The notes below the pieces were generated by a model that saw only the letters and a program-made list of their open reading frames with translations, was not told the origin of the DNA and did not search any database. Shown piece by piece: positions 23,863 to 33,232 of a DNA stretch of 64,000 nucleotides. Position numbers and translations under genes: made by a program. Within the stretch, counting starts at the first letter, position 1; the number at the start of each line of letters is the position of its first letter. The stretch comes from Streptomyces marinisediminis (GTDB lineage: Bacteria > Actinomycetota > Actinomycetes > Streptomycetales > Streptomycetaceae), in assembly GCF_026262575.1 (NCBI RefSeq), contig NZ_JAPKFL010000008.1:62001-126000 (forward strand), in the 5' to 3' direction.

Positions 23863-24579
23863 CTACTCGGGCGCGGTGAACTCCGGGGGTGCCGCGGTGG
23901 GGGCGCCGCCGGTGGGCAGCGGCTCGTCCGGGCAGGCGTTCAGGACACGGGTGAGCGCGTCGTGCTCCGCCCGGGTCACCCACAGGCCGTACTTGTGCTT
24001 GACGCCCACCTGCGCGGCGGCGTAGGCGCACCGGTAGGGCTCGTGCGGGGGGAGCCAGGTGGCGGCGTCGGCGTCGCCCTTGGCGCGGTTGGCCCCGGCG
24101 TCGACGGCCAGCAGGTTGAGCGGGTCGTTGGCGAAGGCGATGCGCTTGGCGGGGTCCCAGGCGTGGGCGCCCTTCTGCCAGGCGTCGGAGAGGGCGACGA
24201 GGTGGTCTATGTCCACCTCGCTGCGGCCCCCGCGGGCGAAGGCGATGGACTCACCGGTGAACGGGTCCGGGTCCAGCGTCCCGGAGGTGACGGCGCAGCC
24301 GTTTGCGTCGACGGCGATCCCGGTGAGATCGCGGCTGAGTATGTCGTCACGGGTGCCGCAGCCGTTGCCGTCGGTGTCGGCCCACGGCGAGCCGAACTTG
24401 CGCCGGTCGTAGTCGGTTTCGGCGGCGCGCTCCCCGACCGTCAGGTCGGCGAGGGCGCGCAGGGCGGAGTCGGCGGGGGGTTCGTCCCCCGCCTCCGGCA
24501 CGTTCTCCACCGTGCAGGCGGTGGCTACGAACAGGGCGGCGAGGACGGCGGGCGCGGCGGCGCGGGTACGACGGGTCAC
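23863..24579 (-). CDS. Secreted HNH/DUF1524-family nuclease
   Basis: A 238-residue exported protein. The N-terminus is a signal peptide with a lipobox-like LFVATACTVEN (Cys22), so it is either a lipoprotein or Sec-secreted. The HNH (His-Me finger, DUF1524) core is EVDIDHLVALSDAW, FANDPLNLLAVDAGANRAKG and WLPPHEPYRCAYAAAQVGVK. Members of this family are common secreted nucleases in Streptomyces, thought to scavenge nucleic acid. Two further cysteine pairs (GNGCGTRDD, VDANGCAV; CAYAA, NACPDE) could make disulfides outside the cell. It stands alone. Confidence 0.87.
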   Translation of the reverse strand: MTRRTRAAAPAVLAALFVATACTVENVPEAGDEPPADSALRALADLTVGERAAETDYDRRKFGSPWADTDGNGCGTRDDILSRDLTGIAVDANGCAVTSGTLDPDPFTGESIAFARGGRSEVDIDHLVALSDAWQKGAHAWDPAKRIAFANDPLNLLAVDAGANRAKGDADAATWLPPHEPYRCAYAAAQVGVKHKYGLWVTRAEHDALTRVLNACPDEPLPTGGAPTAAPPEFTAPE

Positions 24580-25175
24580 GCCCGATCACCCTAGCGGCCC
24601 CACGTCCCCCGGCCCAGCGCCAGGGCACCCCACGCGACCGCCGGGCCGGCGCGCGCGGCACCCGTGCGCTTCTCGCCGCACGCCGTGCCGCGCCCCCGCC
24701 GAGGAGAGGACCGGCAAGGGCGAGGGGCGCGCGGTCGGCCCGCTCGTGCCGCACCGGGCCGTCGCCCAGCGCGGCGTCGACCTGCGGCGCGTCCCCGCCC
24801 CGCGCCGTGCGGCTCGGCCCGGCGCTGCGCGGCTCGGCCCCGCGCGGCGCTGTGCGGCCCCGGCTCGGCGCTGTGCTGTGCGGCGGGGCGCTGTGCAGCC
24901 CAGCGCGGCCCGGCACCGCACTGCGCGTCAGGACCCGGCCCGGCGCTGCGCGGCACTGCGCTATGCGCCACCACCCGGCGCGGCGCTGTCCGGCGCGTCT
25001 GCCCGGCGCCGTGCCACACGCCCTGCGCGGAAGCCGCCGGTGCGAGCCCGCACGTCACGGCGCTGACCGGCGCGGCCCAGTACACCCTGACACCGCACTG
25101 CGCACCACGACCCGGCGCGGCGCTGACCAAAGCGGCCGTGAGGCGTTCGCCGGGTACGCGGCGGGCCGGGACGGG
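24580..25175. other. Non-coding low-complexity stretch
   Basis: A gap of 596 bp between the HNH gene and the TPR gene, both leftward. It is built of degenerate CGGCGCTGTGCGGC/CGGCTCGGCCC-like reiterations (clearest at 24800-24960) and reads as open frame on both strands, but with no protein similarity. No tRNA, ncRNA or clear terminator was found. Confidence 0.5.
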
Positions 25176-25538
25176 TCAGGAGTCGTCGAAGCGGGCCGCG
25201 TCGAGGTAGTCGGGGCGCGGGTCGAGCGCGGCGGCGAGGCGGAAGTGGCGGCGGGCCTCGCCGGAGCGGCTGGCGCGCTCCAGCGTGCGGGCCAGCGCGA
25301 AGTGGGCGAAGGCGTTGTCCGGCTCGCGCTCCAGGACGAGCTGGAACTCCAGCTCGGCCGAGCGGAGCTGGGCCGAGTGGAAGAACGCCCGGGCGCGCAG
25401 CAGCCGCGCGGCCGTGTTCTCTGGGTGGGCCGTGATGAGCGGGTCGAGGAGCTTGACCGCGCCCAGCGGGTCCCTGGCCTCCAGCAGCTTCTCGGCCGCG
25501 CGGAAGTCGATCACGTGCGTCTCGGGCGTGCGGGACAT
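25176..25538 (-). CDS. Tetratricopeptide-repeat protein
   Basis: A 120-residue soluble protein made of about three TPR helix pairs: AAEKLLEARDPLGAVKLLDP, TAARLLRARAFFHSAQLRSA and AFAHFALARTLERASRSGEA. It ends with PDYLDAARFDDS. TPR arrays mediate protein-protein contacts; no enzymatic motif is present. The RBS AAGGAGG lies before ATG 25538. In Streptomyces this small TPR gene sits next to coaE, as here (60 bp away, same strand), but a functional link is not shown. Confidence 0.85.
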   Translation of the reverse strand: MSRTPETHVIDFRAAEKLLEARDPLGAVKLLDPLITAHPENTAARLLRARAFFHSAQLRSAELEFQLVLEREPDNAFAHFALARTLERASRSGEARRHFRLAAALDPRPDYLDAARFDDS

Positions 25539-25598
25539 GAGGTGCCTCCTTCGGCCCTGACAACAGCCGGGTGCTCCCGAGCATTCCCGCCCGCGGGC

Positions 25599-26192
25599 CT
25601 ACGCACGCCCGCGCAGGCTCTCCCACAGCGCGCGAACCTGCGGCTCCAGGGCCTCCAGCGGGCCGTCGTTGTCGATCACGTGGTCGGCGACGGCGCGCCG
25701 CTCGGCCCGGGTGGCCTGCGCGGCCATGCGCGCGCGGGCCTCGTCCTCCGGCATGCCGCGCAGCTCCGTCAGCCGCCTGAGCCGCGTCTCCTGGGAGGCG
25801 TCCACGACCACGACGACGTCGTAGAGCGGGGCCAGCCCGTTCTCCGTCAGCAGCGGCACGTCGTGCACCACCACGGCGTCCCCGCCCGCCGCCCGCTGGA
25901 GCTCGGCGCTGCGGGCGCCGACCAGCGGGTGCACGATCGCGTTGAGCGCGGCGCGGCGCTCGTCGTCGGCGAAGACGATCCGGCCCAGCGCCGGGCGGTC
26001 CAGGGCACCGTCCGGTCCGAGGACGCCCTCGCCGAACTCGGCGACGACCGCCGCGTGCCCCTCGGTGCCGGGCTCCACGACCTCGCGGGCGATGCGGTCG
26101 GCGTCGACGACCACAGCGCCGTAGGACGCGAGGAGGCGGGCGACCTCGCTCTTGCCCGCCCCAATGCCACCAGTCAGTCCCACACTCAGCAT
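25599..26192 (-). CDS. coaE: Dephospho-CoA kinase
   Basis: Catalyses the last step of coenzyme A synthesis, ATP-dependent 3'-phosphorylation of dephospho-CoA. The 197-residue product starts with the P-loop [21 protein letters not shown] and has [41 protein letters not shown] and [14 protein letters not shown], all CoaE hallmarks. Some actinobacteria have a C-terminal GrpB/UPF0157 fusion; here the protein ends after the kinase domain. It is followed on the same strand by the TPR gene. Confidence 0.97.
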   Translation of the reverse strand: MLSVGLTGGIGAGKSEVARLLASYGAVVVDADRIAREVVEPGTEGHAAVVAEFGEGVLGPDGALDRPALGRIVFADDERRAALNAIVHPLVGARSAELQRAAGGDAVVVHDVPLLTENGLAPLYDVVVVVDASQETRLRRLTELRGMPEDEARARMAAQATRAERRAVADHVIDNDGPLEALEPQVRALWESLRGRA

Positions 26193-26213
26193 GCGGCCAC
26201 CCTACTGGCCGGT

Positions 26214-27170
26214 TCAGCCCTCGCCGTCGCCGCCTTCGCGTTCGCGGTCGGCCAGGAAGCGCTCGAAGACGGCGCCCAGTTCGTCGGCGGACGGCAGCTC
26301 GGCGGGCTCGGCGACGAGGTTGCCGCGCGTCGCGGAACCGGCGATCGCGTCGTACTGCTGCTCCAGGCCGCGCACCACGGCGGCCAGCTCGCCGTCGCCG
26401 TCCGCGAGCTGCCGCTCGATCTCCGTCTGCGCCTTGTGCGCCTGCCCGCGCAGGGTGTGCGCCAGGGCCGGCAGCACCAGGCCGGTGGCCGAGGTGATCG
26501 TCTCGACGACGACGAGCGCGGCGTCCGGGTACGGGGAGCGGGCGATGTAGTGGGGGACGTGCGCGGCCAGGCCCAGCACGTCGTGACCGGCGGCGATCAG
26601 GCGGTACTCCAGCAGCGCGGAGGCGCTCCCGGGGACCTGCGCCTCGTCGAACAGGGCGGGACGGCCCGGGACCAGGTCGCTGCGGTTCCCGTGCGGGGTG
26701 AGGCCGACGGGACGGGTGTGCGGCACGCCCATGGGGATGCCGTGGAAGGCGACGGACAGCCGGACCCCGAGCCGTTCGACGATCTCGCGCACCGCGGCGG
26801 TGAACAGCTCCCACTGGACGTCCGGCTCGGGGCCGCTGAGCAGGAGGAAGGGGGTGCCCGTCGCGTCGTGCAGCAGCCGCACCTCAAGGGCGGGCGCGTC
26901 GTAGGACGCCCACTGGTCGCGGCGGAAGGTCATCATCGGGCGCCGGGCGCGGTAGTCGATCAGGCGGTCGGCGTCGAACCGGGCGACCGTCTGGTGCGGG
27001 CGGCTCTCCAGCAGGCGGCCCACGATCTGCTCGCCGGTGGCCCCGGCGTCGATGAAGCCCTCGAAGTGGTACAGCATGACCAGACCGCTCCCCACGCCGC
27101 GGTCGATGATCTCGTCCACGGCACGCAGCCCGCCCGGCTCCCACTCGTACAGGTCACGCGGCTTCGACAC
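26214..27170 (-). CDS. PAC2-family protein (proteasome-assembly-chaperone-like)
   Basis: A 318-residue member of the PAC2 superfamily, widespread in actinobacteria beside proteasome or housekeeping genes. Conserved segments include [44 protein letters not shown] and [12 protein letters not shown] variable, acidic C-terminus ends [10 protein letters not shown]. The biochemical role of bacterial members is not settled. The start is GTG at 27170 ([13 protein letters not shown]) with GAGGAATACC upstream; the frame is open to 27407, but upstream sequence is not protein-like. It is divergent from the flavoprotein gene. Confidence 0.88.
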   Translation of the reverse strand: MSKPRDLYEWEPGGLRAVDEIIDRGVGSGLVMLYHFEGFIDAGATGEQIVGRLLESRPHQTVARFDADRLIDYRARRPMMTFRRDQWASYDAPALEVRLLHDATGTPFLLLSGPEPDVQWELFTAAVREIVERLGVRLSVAFHGIPMGVPHTRPVGLTPHGNRSDLVPGRPALFDEAQVPGSASALLEYRLIAAGHDVLGLAAHVPHYIARSPYPDAALVVVETITSATGLVLPALAHTLRGQAHKAQTEIERQLADGDGELAAVVRGLEQQYDAIAGSATRGNLVAEPAELPSADELGAVFERFLADREREGGDGEG

Positions 27171-27392
27171 GGTATTCCTCGCCCCCTCGGGTGCACTTTC
27201 CGCACCGTGCAACGTGCGACGCGGCGTGCGCATTCCCGCGCCGCCGCGCGCCTTTCCCACCCCGCCGGCGGGGCCGCCGCTCCCCCGGCCGGGTGGCGGT
27301 GCCCGTCCGCCTCCGCCGCGACGTTTCGAAAACGGCAACAAAAATTGCTCGTCCCGGGTGTTGACCGCACGCTTGCGCCGGAGGTGATCGCC

Positions 27393-28376
27393 ATGAGCGG
27401 CACGCACAACGACACACTTACCCGATCCACCTACGACGTCATCGTGATAGGCGGCGGGGCGGGCGGTCTCAACACAGCACTCACCCTGGCCCGGTCCCGG
27501 CGCTCCGTCGCCGTCGTCGACGCCGGTGAGCCCCGCAACGCCCCGTCAGCGCACCTGAACGGCTTCCTGTCCCGCGACGGGGCGAACCCGCAGACGGTGC
27601 TGGAGACCGGGCGCGCGGAGATCGCGCGCTACGGGGCCGACCTCGTCACGGCCCAGGTCGACCAGGTGGACCGCGCCGAGCCCGGCTTCGTCGTCCGGCT
27701 GGCGGGCGGCGCCGCCCTGACCGCCCGGCACGTCGTCGTGGCCAGCGGGCTGCGCGACACGCTGCCCGACATCCCCGGGCTGCGCGAGCGGTGGGGCAAG
27801 GACGTGCTCTTCTGCCCCTACTGCCACGGCTTCGAGGTGCGCGACCAGCCCTTCGCGGTGCTGGGCACCCACCCCAACTCCGTGAACCAGGCGGTACTGC
27901 TGCGGCAGTGGTCGGACGACCTGGTCTACTTCCCGCACACCGGGGAGCTGACCGACGACGAGCGCGAGCTCCTGGCCGCACGGGGCGTGCGGGTCGCCGA
28001 GGGCGCGATCTCCGCCGTGCTGACCCGGGACGACCAGGTGCACGCCGTGGAGCTCGCCGACGGCCGGACCGTCGCGCGCAGCGCCGTCTTCCTCTTCCCC
28101 CACATGACGCCCAACGACTCCTTCCTCGACGGCCTGGGCTGCGAGAAGGACGAGCGCGGCTGGCTGGTCACCGACCGCGCCGGGAAGACCAGCGTGCCCG
28201 GCCTGTGGGCGGTGGGCAACGTCGTCGACCCGCGGGTCCAGGTCGTCACGGCGGCCGGCATGGGCGCCCTGACGGCGTTCGTCCTCAACCACGACCTCGT
28301 GGACGAGGAGCTGGCCCAGGACCTGGCCCGCCACCGCGCGGCCGCCCGGCCCGACTCCCTCACCCCCGCCCCGTGA
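27393..28376 (+). CDS. Thioredoxin-reductase-like FAD/NAD(P) oxidoreductase with CPYC redox site
   Basis: A 327-residue two-dinucleotide-fold flavoprotein. The FAD motif is [19 protein letters not shown] (15-33) with the acidic end VVDAG. The redox-active disulfide is FCPYCHGFE (Cys141, Cys144). The C-terminal FAD loop is [17 protein letters not shown]. The NADPH-domain Gly-rich motif is weak ([15 protein letters not shown], no GxGxxA), so NADPH use may be altered; such proteins include dithiol oxidases of natural-product pathways as well as true reductases. No trxA is adjacent. ATG 27393 has GGAGGTGATCGCC upstream; the long open frame to its left is composition only. Confidence 0.9.
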   Translation: MSGTHNDTLTRSTYDVIVIGGGAGGLNTALTLARSRRSVAVVDAGEPRNAPSAHLNGFLSRDGANPQTVLETGRAEIARYGADLVTAQVDQVDRAEPGFVVRLAGGAALTARHVVVASGLRDTLPDIPGLRERWGKDVLFCPYCHGFEVRDQPFAVLGTHPNSVNQAVLLRQWSDDLVYFPHTGELTDDERELLAARGVRVAEGAISAVLTRDDQVHAVELADGRTVARSAVFLFPHMTPNDSFLDGLGCEKDERGWLVTDRAGKTSVPGLWAVGNVVDPRVQVVTAAGMGALTAFVLNHDLVDEELAQDLARHRAAARPDSLTPAP

Positions 28377-28902
28377 GCCCCTCGGCCGGGCCCGCACGGA
28401 CCCGGCCGGGGCCACACCGCTCGGGCACCCGCCCACGCCGCTCCCCCGACGGCGCGGTGTAACGCCCGGGCGGGGTGCCCGCGGGACGACCGGCGGCGGC
28501 CGGTCGCCCCGCGGGCACCCGTACCCACCCCGCACGCGCGGTGCCGTCGACTCCGTGCCGTTCGTCGACCGGCCGCGCCACCGGCGGGCCACCGGGGCGG
28601 CCCAGCCGCCGCCACGGCCCGCGCCGGACCGGGAGGCCGGGTCCCACGGAAACCACCGTGGGACCCGGCCTTCCTGACGGGGCCCCGGCTTCCGGGGCGC
28701 CGGGGCCCCGTCGCCCCGAGGACGGCGCGCCGCACGACGGCGCGCCGATCGCACCACCGCTTCGAGGGGCCCGCACCGCGGGGCCCCGCCTGTCACACAG
28801 CGTCGGGCGCGCCGGTGCGCGAGCGGGCCCGCTCCGACGCCCAGGGCGGCCGGCCGTCGGACGTGGCCGACCGCCATCGCACCGACACCGAGAGGAACGG
28901 AC
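28377..28902. other. Non-coding gap with one terminator
   Basis: A gap of 526 bp between the flavoprotein and O-methyltransferase genes. The only clear structure is the terminator hairpin at 28635-28674. The remainder is G+C-rich without recognised signals. Confidence 0.5.
28635..28674 (+). terminator. Factor-independent terminator
   Basis: A perfect 15-bp stem (28635-28649 with 28656-28670; arms GGCCGGGTCCCACGG/CCGTGGGACCCGGCC) has loop AAACCA and is followed by TTCC. It probably ends the flavoprotein transcript and could work in both directions. Confidence 0.8.
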
Positions 28903-29970
28903 ATGGCGGAAGGCAACGCCGACCGGCACGCCGCCCGGCGCGCTCTGATGCGGCGGGTGTTCGGCTCCAGGATCACCCAGGTGGTGGGGCTGGCGGCCAG
29001 GCTGGACCTGGCGGACGCGATCGGGGACGGCGAGCGGGACGCCGCGGACCTCGGCCGGGACCGCGGCATCGCCCCGGAGCAGATGACCCGGCTCCTGCGG
29101 ACGCTGGCGAGCCTCGGCCTGTGCGTGGAGCGCGCGCCCGGGAGCTTCGCCCTCACCGACGCCGGGGCCCTGCTGCGCAGCGACCACCCGGAGTCCCTGC
29201 GTGACTTCACCCTGTTCCACACCGCGCCCCAGACGCTCCAGCCCTGGGACCTGCTGGAGCACACCCTGCGCACCGGGCGCACCGCCTTCGACGAGCAGTT
29301 CGGCATGCCGCTGTACGCCTACCTGGCGGACGACCCGGAGTTCACCGAGGTGTTCAACGCCGCGATGAGCCAGGAGAGCCGCGAGACCGCCGCCGCCGTC
29401 ACCGCGCACTACGACTTCGGCCGGTACCGCTCGGTGACGGACGTCGGCGGCGGCGACGGCACGCTGATCACCGCGATCCTGCGGGAGCACCCCGGGCTGC
29501 GGGGCGTGGTCTTCGAGACCCCCGAGGGCGCCGCGCAGGCGTCGAAGACGCTCGCGGCGGCCGGCCTCCAGGACCGGTGCACGGTGGCCACCGGCGACTT
29601 CTTCGAGGCCGTCCCCGAGGGCTCCGACCTGTACGTGATCAAAAGCGTGATCCACAACTGGGACGACGAGCGGGCCGCCGCCATCCTGGCCAGTTGCCGC
29701 CGGGCCATGTCGGAGAACAGCCGCGTGCTGATCGTCGACGTGGTGCTGCCGGACGTGGTGCCGCCGACGACTCCGGGACAGTCGGAGGAACGGGCCGTGG
29801 GGCTCGACCCCTACGTCAAGGACCTCCAGATGGCGGTGCTCGTCGGTGGCCGGGAGCGCACCCGGTCCGACGTCGACCGGCTGTGCGCGCGGGCCGGCCT
29901 GAAGGTCACCGGCGTCGTACCGCTGCCGGCGAGCGTCGGGTTCAGCCTGGTCGAAGCCGCGGCGGCCTGA
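28903..29970 (+). CDS. SAM-dependent O-methyltransferase (caffeate-OMT/polyketide type)
   Basis: A 355-residue methyltransferase of the plant-type OMT family common in natural-product clusters. The N-terminal winged-helix dimerisation domain (GSRITQVVGLAARLDLADAI, LTDAGALLRS) is followed by the SAM domain: motif I VTDVGGGDGTLI, the acidic loop VVFETPEGA, GDFFEAVPEGSDLYVIKSVI and the catalytic HNWDDERAAAIL (His-Asn-Trp-Asp). The dimer/active site loop is intact, so it is likely functional. Methyl acceptor unknown; no other biosynthetic gene is adjacent. ATG 28903 follows GAGAGGAACGGAC. Confidence 0.92.
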   Translation: MAEGNADRHAARRALMRRVFGSRITQVVGLAARLDLADAIGDGERDAADLGRDRGIAPEQMTRLLRTLASLGLCVERAPGSFALTDAGALLRSDHPESLRDFTLFHTAPQTLQPWDLLEHTLRTGRTAFDEQFGMPLYAYLADDPEFTEVFNAAMSQESRETAAAVTAHYDFGRYRSVTDVGGGDGTLITAILREHPGLRGVVFETPEGAAQASKTLAAAGLQDRCTVATGDFFEAVPEGSDLYVIKSVIHNWDDERAAAILASCRRAMSENSRVLIVDVVLPDVVPPTTPGQSEERAVGLDPYVKDLQMAVLVGGRERTRSDVDRLCARAGLKVTGVVPLPASVGFSLVEAAAA

Positions 29971-30187
29971 CGGCGCCCCGGTCCCGGGCGCGCGCCGCGA
30001 CCGGGACCGGGGCACGCGCCCGGAGCGGGCGTGGCGGCCGGGCGGCGTCCGGCCCGCGTCCTGGTCGCGGCGCGCCCGCGTCCTGGCCTCGGCCGGCCGC
30101 GCCTGGCCGGGGCCCCACGCCTGGCCGGGGCGCGCCCGCGCACTGGCGGCGTCCCGGCCGCCCGCCAGGGCACGCGGTGCGGACACG
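29971..30187. other. Non-coding low-complexity gap
   Basis: Reiterated GGCCGGGGC/CGCCTGGCC and CGCGCCCGCG units between the convergent O-methyltransferase and rpsA genes, ending at the shared terminator at 30188. Nothing else was recognised. Confidence 0.5.
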
Positions 30188-30224
30188 CCGAAGGCCCGCT
30201 CCCCCGAGGGGAGCGGGCCTTCGG
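30188..30224 (-). terminator. Bidirectional terminator between rpsA and O-methyltransferase gene
   Basis: A 16-bp stem CCGAAGGCCCGCTCCC/GGGAGCGGGCCTTCGG-type repeat spans 30188-30224 with a loop of about 5 nt, 41 bp past the rpsA stop codon. The stem is near-perfect on both strands, so it can end transcripts from both convergent genes. Confidence 0.82.
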
Positions 30225-30265
30225 TCGTTCAGCTCTCCGCCGGGCTCAGCGCCCGGCGCGCCGAC

Positions 30266-31780
30266 TCAGCTCTGGCCGCCGGCCAGCTTCTCGCGCAGTG
30301 CCGCGAGGGCCTCGTCGGAGGCCAGCGCACCGCTGTCCTCGCCGGAGTCCGACGAGTACGACGAACCGCCGCCACCGCCGCCCTGGCTGCCGCCGCCCTG
30401 CGGCGCGCCGCCGCCGGCACCCTCGGCCTCGGCCTGGGCGTCCGCCTCGCGGGACTTGACGACCTGGGCCTGGTGCTGCTCGAAGCGGGTCTGCGCCAGT
30501 GCGTACTGGTTCTCCCACTCCTCGCGCTGCTTCTCGTACCCCTCGAGCCAGTCGTTGGTCTCCGGGTCGAAGCCCTCGGGGTAGATGTAGTTGCCCTGGT
30601 CGTCGTAGGACGCGGCCATGCCGTAGAGCGTCGGGTCGAACTCGACGGCCATCGGGTCGCCGCCGAAGGACTCGTTGGCCTGCTTCAGCGAGAGGCTGAT
30701 GCGGCGGCGCTCCAGGTCGATGTCGATGACCTTGACGAAGATCTCGTCGTTGACCTGGACGACCTGCTCCGGGATCTCCACGTGGCGCTCGGCCAGCTCG
30801 GAGATGTGGACCAGACCCTCGATGCCCTCGTCGACGCGGACGAACGCACCGAACGGCACCAGCTTGGTGACCTTGCCGGGCACGACCTGGCCGATCTGGT
30901 GCGTGCGGGCGAACTGCTGCCACGGGTCTTCCTGCGTCGCCTTGAGCGACAGGGAGACGCGCTCGCGGTCCATGTCGACGTCCAGGACCTCGACCGTGAC
31001 CTCCTGGCCGACCTCGACGACCTCGGAGGGGTGGTCGATGTGCTTCCAGGACAGCTCGGAGACGTGCACCAGGCCGTCGACACCGCCGAGGTCCACGAAG
31101 GCGCCGAAGTTGACGATCGAGGAGACGACGCCGGAGCGCACCTGGCCCTTCTGCAGGGTGGTGAGGAAGGTCTGGCGGACCTCGCTCTGCGTCTGCTCCA
31201 GCCAGGCACGGCGGGACAGGACCACGTTGTTGCGGTTCTTGTCCAGCTCGATGATCTTGGCTTCGAGCTCCTTGCCGACGTACGGCTGCAGGTCGCGGAC
31301 GCGGCGCATCTCGACCAGGGACGCCGGCAGGAAGCCGCGCAGGCCGATGTCGAGGATGAGACCACCCTTGACGACCTCGATGACGGTACCGGTGACGATG
31401 CCGTCCTCGTCCTTGATCTTCTCGATGGTGCCCCAGGCCCGCTCGTACTGGGCGCGCTTCTTCGACAGGATCAGGCGGCCTTCCTTGTCCTCCTTCTGGA
31501 GAACAAGCGCCTCGATCTCGTCACCGACGGCGACGACCTCGTTGGGGTCGACATCGTGCTTGATCGACAGCTCACGGGAAGGGATGACGCCCTCGGTCTT
31601 GTAACCGATGTCGAGCAGGACCTCGTCCCGGTCGACCTTCACGATGACGCCGTCGACGATGTCGCCGTCGTTGAAGTACTTGATCGTCTCGTCGATCGCG
31701 GCGAGGAAGGCTTCCTCGGAACCGATGTCATTGACCGCAACCTGCGGGGTGGTCACGGTGGTCTCGGTGCTGCTCGTCAT
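30266..31780 (-). CDS. rpsA: 30S ribosomal protein S1
   Basis: A 504-residue mRNA-binding ribosomal protein required for initiation on structured leaders. Four S1 (OB-fold) domains can be followed: GDIVDGVIVKVDRDEVLLDIGYKTEG (here split), GIVTGTVIEVVKGGLILDIG, GQVRSGVVSSIVNFGAFVDL and GQVVPGKVTKLVPFGAFVRV. This is the four-domain actinobacterial form rather than the six-domain enteric form. The C-terminal tail is Gly/Ser-rich (GGGAPQGGGSQGGGGGGSSY) and disordered, typical of streptomycetes. A clear promoter lies about 200 bp upstream of ATG 31780, leaving a long leader; rpsA leaders in other bacteria are used for autoregulation. Confidence 0.98.
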   Translation of the reverse strand: MTSSTETTVTTPQVAVNDIGSEEAFLAAIDETIKYFNDGDIVDGVIVKVDRDEVLLDIGYKTEGVIPSRELSIKHDVDPNEVVAVGDEIEALVLQKEDKEGRLILSKKRAQYERAWGTIEKIKDEDGIVTGTVIEVVKGGLILDIGLRGFLPASLVEMRRVRDLQPYVGKELEAKIIELDKNRNNVVLSRRAWLEQTQSEVRQTFLTTLQKGQVRSGVVSSIVNFGAFVDLGGVDGLVHVSELSWKHIDHPSEVVEVGQEVTVEVLDVDMDRERVSLSLKATQEDPWQQFARTHQIGQVVPGKVTKLVPFGAFVRVDEGIEGLVHISELAERHVEIPEQVVQVNDEIFVKVIDIDLERRRISLSLKQANESFGGDPMAVEFDPTLYGMAASYDDQGNYIYPEGFDPETNDWLEGYEKQREEWENQYALAQTRFEQHQAQVVKSREADAQAEAEGAGGGAPQGGGSQGGGGGGSSYSSDSGEDSGALASDEALAALREKLAGGQS

Positions 31781-32177
31781 GTGGTAAAGGGCTCCGGTAC
31801 GGACACAGAAGTCGTAGGTACTGCTACGCCGTGAGCCCTTATCGCTACCGCCGAAGCCGGACAGCCTTCAGAGATGCTCACCCGGGAGACCCGGGAGGGG
31901 GCACCTCGCCAACCGAGGGGACATACAACAGAAGCGAGCGCGACCTGCTCCGTCCGAGGCGCGCAGGCCCGCAGCGCAACTTGTAGCATACGGGCGCGGG
32001 CGAGCATGGTCAATGCGCGTTTGCGACAGGTGGGACGCAAGGGGCGAAAGACCGCCAACCGGGCGCACCGCCACCGACTCACGCACACGACACAGCGTGC
32101 TCCCCGCACACCGCACGTACAAGGTGACCACAGCCTATCGTTACGCCTCGACGCGACGGCGAAGGGGTGCGGGTGCG
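31781..32177. other. Intergenic region with rpsA promoter and long 5' leader
   Basis: A gap of 397 bp between divergent rpsA and the methyltransferase gene at 32178. The left half (31781-31978) should be the rpsA mRNA leader. It contains the dyads GTAGGTACTGCTAC (31815-31828) and CCCGGGAGACCCGGGAGG (31883-31900). The A+T-richest part is around the promoter at 31985-32013. Confidence 0.5.
31985..32013 (-). promoter_or_regulatory. rpsA promoter
   Basis: On the minus strand TTGACC (32008-32013), a 17-bp spacer and TATGCT (31985-31990) form a near-consensus vegetative (HrdB-type) promoter. Transcription would start near 31978, giving a leader of about 198 nt before the rpsA ATG. Confidence 0.75.
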
Positions 32178-32981
32178 GTGACCGACGACGAGGGCTACGC
32201 GGTCCGGCGGGACGCCGGGGACGCGGAGAGCAGCCGGGCCAACCGGCGCTGGTGGGACCGCAACGCCGACGCCTACCAGCGCGAACACGGCACCTTCCTG
32301 GGCGACGACCGGTTCGTGTGGGGCCCGGAGGGGCTGGACGAGGCCGACGCCCGCCTGCTGGGCGACCCCGCGACGCTCCCCGGCGCCCGCGTGCTGGAGA
32401 TCGGCGCCGGCGCGGCGCAGTGCTCGCGCTGGCTGGCCGCACAGGGCGCCCGGCCCGTCGCGCTGGACATCGCCCACCGGCAGCTCCAGCACGCGCTGCG
32501 CATCGGCGCCGAGGGCCTCGCCGTGGTCCAGGCCGACGCCGGCGCGCTCCCCTTCGCCGACGCCTCCTTCGACCTCGCCTGCTCCGCCTACGGAGCGGTG
32601 CCGTTCGTGGCCGACCCCGTCCGGGTCTTCCGCGAGGTGCGGCGCGTGCTGCGGCCCGGCGGGCGCTGGGTGTTCTCGGTGACGCACCCGGTGCGCTGGG
32701 CGCTGCCGGACGAGCCCGGGCCGCAGGGGCTGACCGTCTCGGCGTCCTACTTCGACCGCACGCCCTACGTCGAGCAGGACGACGCCGGGCGGACGCTGTA
32801 CGTCGAGCACCACCGCACCGTGGGCGACCGGGTGCGGGAGGTGGTCGCGGCCGGGCTGCGGCTGGTGGACCTGGTCGAGCCGGAGTGGCCCGCGTGGAAC
32901 ACCCGGGAGTGGGGCGGCTGGTCCCCGCTGCGCGGCGCGCTGATCCCGGGCACGGCGATCTTCGTCTGCGTGCGGGACTGA
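32178..32981 (+). CDS. Class I SAM-dependent methyltransferase (UbiE/Methyltransf_11 type)
   Basis: A 267-residue cytoplasmic methyltransferase. SAM motif I VLEIGAGAAQCSRWLAAQG, post-I acidic ARPVALDIA, motif II-like ADAGALPFADASFDLACS, and the C-terminal strand REVRRVLRPGGRWVFSV are all present. A 35-residue charged N-terminus (ANRRWWDRNADAYQREHG) is typical of this actinobacterial group. The start is GTG 32178; the frame is open to 32013, but that part overlaps the rpsA promoter. The acceptor is unknown. It is divergent from rpsA, an arrangement I believe is conserved in streptomycetes. Confidence 0.88.
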   Translation: MTDDEGYAVRRDAGDAESSRANRRWWDRNADAYQREHGTFLGDDRFVWGPEGLDEADARLLGDPATLPGARVLEIGAGAAQCSRWLAAQGARPVALDIAHRQLQHALRIGAEGLAVVQADAGALPFADASFDLACSAYGAVPFVADPVRVFREVRRVLRPGGRWVFSVTHPVRWALPDEPGPQGLTVSASYFDRTPYVEQDDAGRTLYVEHHRTVGDRVREVVAAGLRLVDLVEPEWPAWNTREWGGWSPLRGALIPGTAIFVCVRD

Positions 32982-33232
32982 GCCGGGTCCGCGCCGCTGT
33001 GCGCGGGACCGGGCGGCCTTCGCCCGCGCGCGGCGGGGCCGGGCCGCCGTCGTCCGCCTGCGGGGCGCGGGCCACGGCCGTCCGCGTGCGGTGGTGCGAC
33101 ACCCGCGCGCGGAGCCGGACCGGCCCTGGGCCGCCTGCGAAACCGGGGCGCCCGCGGGTGGGGACGGGCCGCGACGGCGCGCGCTGCCCCTCCCCCGGCC
33201 GCTGGGCCCGGTGGCCCCGGGACAATGGCGGC

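Noticed and set aside
24580..25175. Candidate small genes or RNA in the 596-bp gap
   Set aside because: Frames consist of reiterated Arg/Ala/Pro/Cys translations of simple-sequence DNA, open on both strands, with no ribosome site or conserved motif.
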